From contig DATLSM010000037.1 in the NCBI GenBank assembly GCA_035534175.1, positions 1 through 14,649 on the forward strand: a stretch of 14,649 nt of DNA, written 5' to 3'. Numbering within the stretch: position 1 is the first letter of the stretch; each line of letters starts with the position of its first letter. A model generated the notes under the pieces. That model saw nothing but the letters and a program-made list of their open reading frames with translations. It had not been told where the DNA came from and did no database searches. This DNA is from DATLSM01 sp035534175 (GTDB lineage: Bacteria; Actinomycetota; Thermoleophilia; Solirubrobacterales; 70-9). A program made the translations under genes and the position numbers. This document shows positions 13,704-14,649 of the stretch, piece by piece.

Positions 13704-13797
13704 GGGTTCAGAAACCCTAACCCCGCTCGCAGCGCCCCGGGTCCTGCCCGGCCACACGCCGGGTCCGGCAAGCGCGACGGGAGCAGCTTCACCGACC
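13704..13797 (+). promoter_or_regulatory. structured rpsB leader, possible ribosomal-protein autoregulatory region
   Basis: The predicted 5' untranslated region of about 105 bases contains GGGTT/AACCC (13704-13708 with 13713-13717) and CCCGGC/GCCGGG (13747-13752 with 13758-13763, CACAC loop). Alternative pairings compete with the second stem, such as CCGGG with CCCGG just upstream. Leaders of rpsB operons are bound by S2 in several bacteria. I do not recognise this one as a member of a named RNA family, so a regulatory role is inference from length, structure and position. Confidence 0.35.
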
Positions 13798-13803
13798 AAG
13801 GAG
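13798..13803 (+). promoter_or_regulatory. rpsB Shine-Dalgarno
   Basis: AAGGAG lies 7 bases before the ATG at 13811, ideal spacing. It contrasts with the absence of such sites before murA, hisZ, hisF and proC. Confidence 0.85.
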
Positions 13804-13810
13804 ATCTTCA

Positions 13811-14649
13811 ATGTCAGAGGCAGACCTCAAGGCGCTGCTGGAGGCCGGAGTCCATTTCGGCCACCAGACCCGGCGCTGGAACCCGAACATGCGCCGCTTC
13901 ATCCACGGCGAGCTGGACGGCATCCACATCATCGACCTGCTCCAGACAGAGGCTCTGCTGGAGAATGCCCGCCGCTTTGCCGGCGAGCTCTCCAGCGGTG
14001 GCGGCATGGTGCTGTTCGTCGGCACCAAGAAGCAGGCGCGCGACACGGTCAAGGAATGGGCCGATCGCTGTCAGATGCCCTACGTCAACCAGCGCTGGTT
14101 GGGCGGGCTGCTGACGAACTTCAACACGATGTCGACGCGGATCGCCCGCCTGCACGAGCTGAACGGCTGGAAGGAGGAGGGCAAACTCGCGCTGCTGCCG
14201 ACCAAGGAGCGGATGGGCCTGGAGGCCGAACTCGCCAAGCTTGAGTTCAACCTCGGCGGCGTGCGCGACATGGAGCGCCTTCCCGACGCGGTCTTCGTCA
14301 CCGACCTCAAAACCGAGGAGATCGCGGTGCACGAGGCGGCCCGCCTGCGGATCCCGATCATCGGGCTGGTCGACACCAACTGCGACCCCAACCCGGTTGA
14401 CTACGTGATCCCCGGCAACGACGACGCGATTCGCTCCTGCCAGCTGATCATCGGCACGATCGGCGCCGCGGTCGAGACGGGCTCCTCGTCCTGGCGCACC
14501 CAGGAGGAAAAGCGGATCGCGGAGGAGATGGAGCGGCGGCGCAAGGAGGAGGAGGAGCGGAGCAAGCGGGAGGAGGAAGAGAAAGCGAGAGTGGAGGCTG
14601 AGGAGGCCGCCAAAGCCGCGGCTGAGGCCGAGGCCGCGAAGCAGGCAAC
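13811..14649 (+). CDS. rpsB: 30S ribosomal protein S2 (partial, 3' end outside window)
   Basis: S2 binds late to the 30S head-body junction and is needed for S1 recruitment in many bacteria. The N-terminal EAGVHFGHQTRRWNPNM, IIDLLQT, VLFVGTKKQA, NQRWLGGLLTNFNT and the later PIIGLVDTNCDPNPVDYVIPGNDD are unmistakable. The conserved fold ends near residue 230. From residue 231 (14501) to the window edge the sequence becomes a highly charged Glu/Lys/Arg then Ala-rich helix (EEKRIAEEMERRRKEEEERS...), at least 49 residues and still open. This is a coiled-coil-like extension beyond the bacterial norm. The gene has its own promoter-like hexamer and a strong ribosome binding site. tsf is the usual next gene, but it is not visible. 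Confidence 0.97.
   Translation, partial: MSEADLKALLEAGVHFGHQTRRWNPNMRRFIHGELDGIHIIDLLQTEALLENARRFAGELSSGGGMVLFVGTKKQARDTVKEWADRCQMPYVNQRWLGGLLTNFNTMSTRIARLHELNGWKEEGKLALLPTKERMGLEAELAKLEFNLGGVRDMERLPDAVFVTDLKTEEIAVHEAARLRIPIIGLVDTNCDPNPVDYVIPGNDDAIRSCQLIIGTIGAAVETGSSSWRTQEEKRIAEEMERRRKEEEERSKREEEEKARVEAEEAAKAAAEAEAAKQA

Overview
The window is a GC-rich bacterial chromosome segment made of core genes. I see no mobile elements, CRISPR arrays or phage genes. It looks actinobacterial. The GC content and GC-ending codons are very high, SepF is present, and there are candidate leaderless promoters (TANNNT hexamers 6-7 bases before ATG). MurA carries an Asp in place of the catalytic Cys, as in mycobacteria. 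The combination of a HisZ plus short-form HisG histidine operon sitting between rRNA/murA and a division/rpsB cluster suggests a deep-branching class such as Thermoleophilia (Solirubrobacterales-like). That placement is an inference, not a demonstrated assignment.

Layout, all on the + strand. Positions 1-217 are the 3' end of a 23S rRNA gene. A 5S rRNA follows (about 286-404), then a textbook rho-independent terminator (418-445). About 550 bases without a convincing gene come next, apart from a weak minus-strand candidate at 340-585. murA is at 993-2291.

A histidine operon follows, with translationally coupled or nearly abutting genes: hisZ, hisG (short form), hisD, hisB, hisH and hisA (2328-7259). 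After a 113-base gap with its own putative promoter comes hisF (7373-8218), then a class II tRNA nucleotidyltransferase-like gene (8234-9346). The cluster covers the first enzyme (HisZG), HisA, the HisHF synthase, HisB and HisD. It lacks hisI/hisE, hisC and the histidinol-phosphate phosphatase, which must be elsewhere.

From 9385 the content is a variant of the Gram-positive division-adjacent cluster: pgeF (ylmD/yfiH), yggS (ylmE), sepF (ylmF), proC, yggT (ylmG), then lspA and an RluA-family pseudouridine synthase. proC to the pseudouridine synthase is a run with 4-base overlaps. The window ends inside rpsB (from 13811), which has its own promoter-like hexamer, a 100-base structured leader, a strong Shine-Dalgarno and an unusual Glu/Lys/Ala-rich C-terminal extension.

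The points most worth a second look are: the Cys-to-Asp MurA; a roughly 29-residue insertion in HisF directly after catalytic Asp130; a shared GCAGGGC-17-TANNNT-6/7-ATG architecture upstream of hisZ and hisF; a hairpin between the Shine-Dalgarno and start of sepF; the rpsB tail; and a minus-strand coding-like stretch running into the rRNA terminator. I did not find a wholly new multi-gene system.
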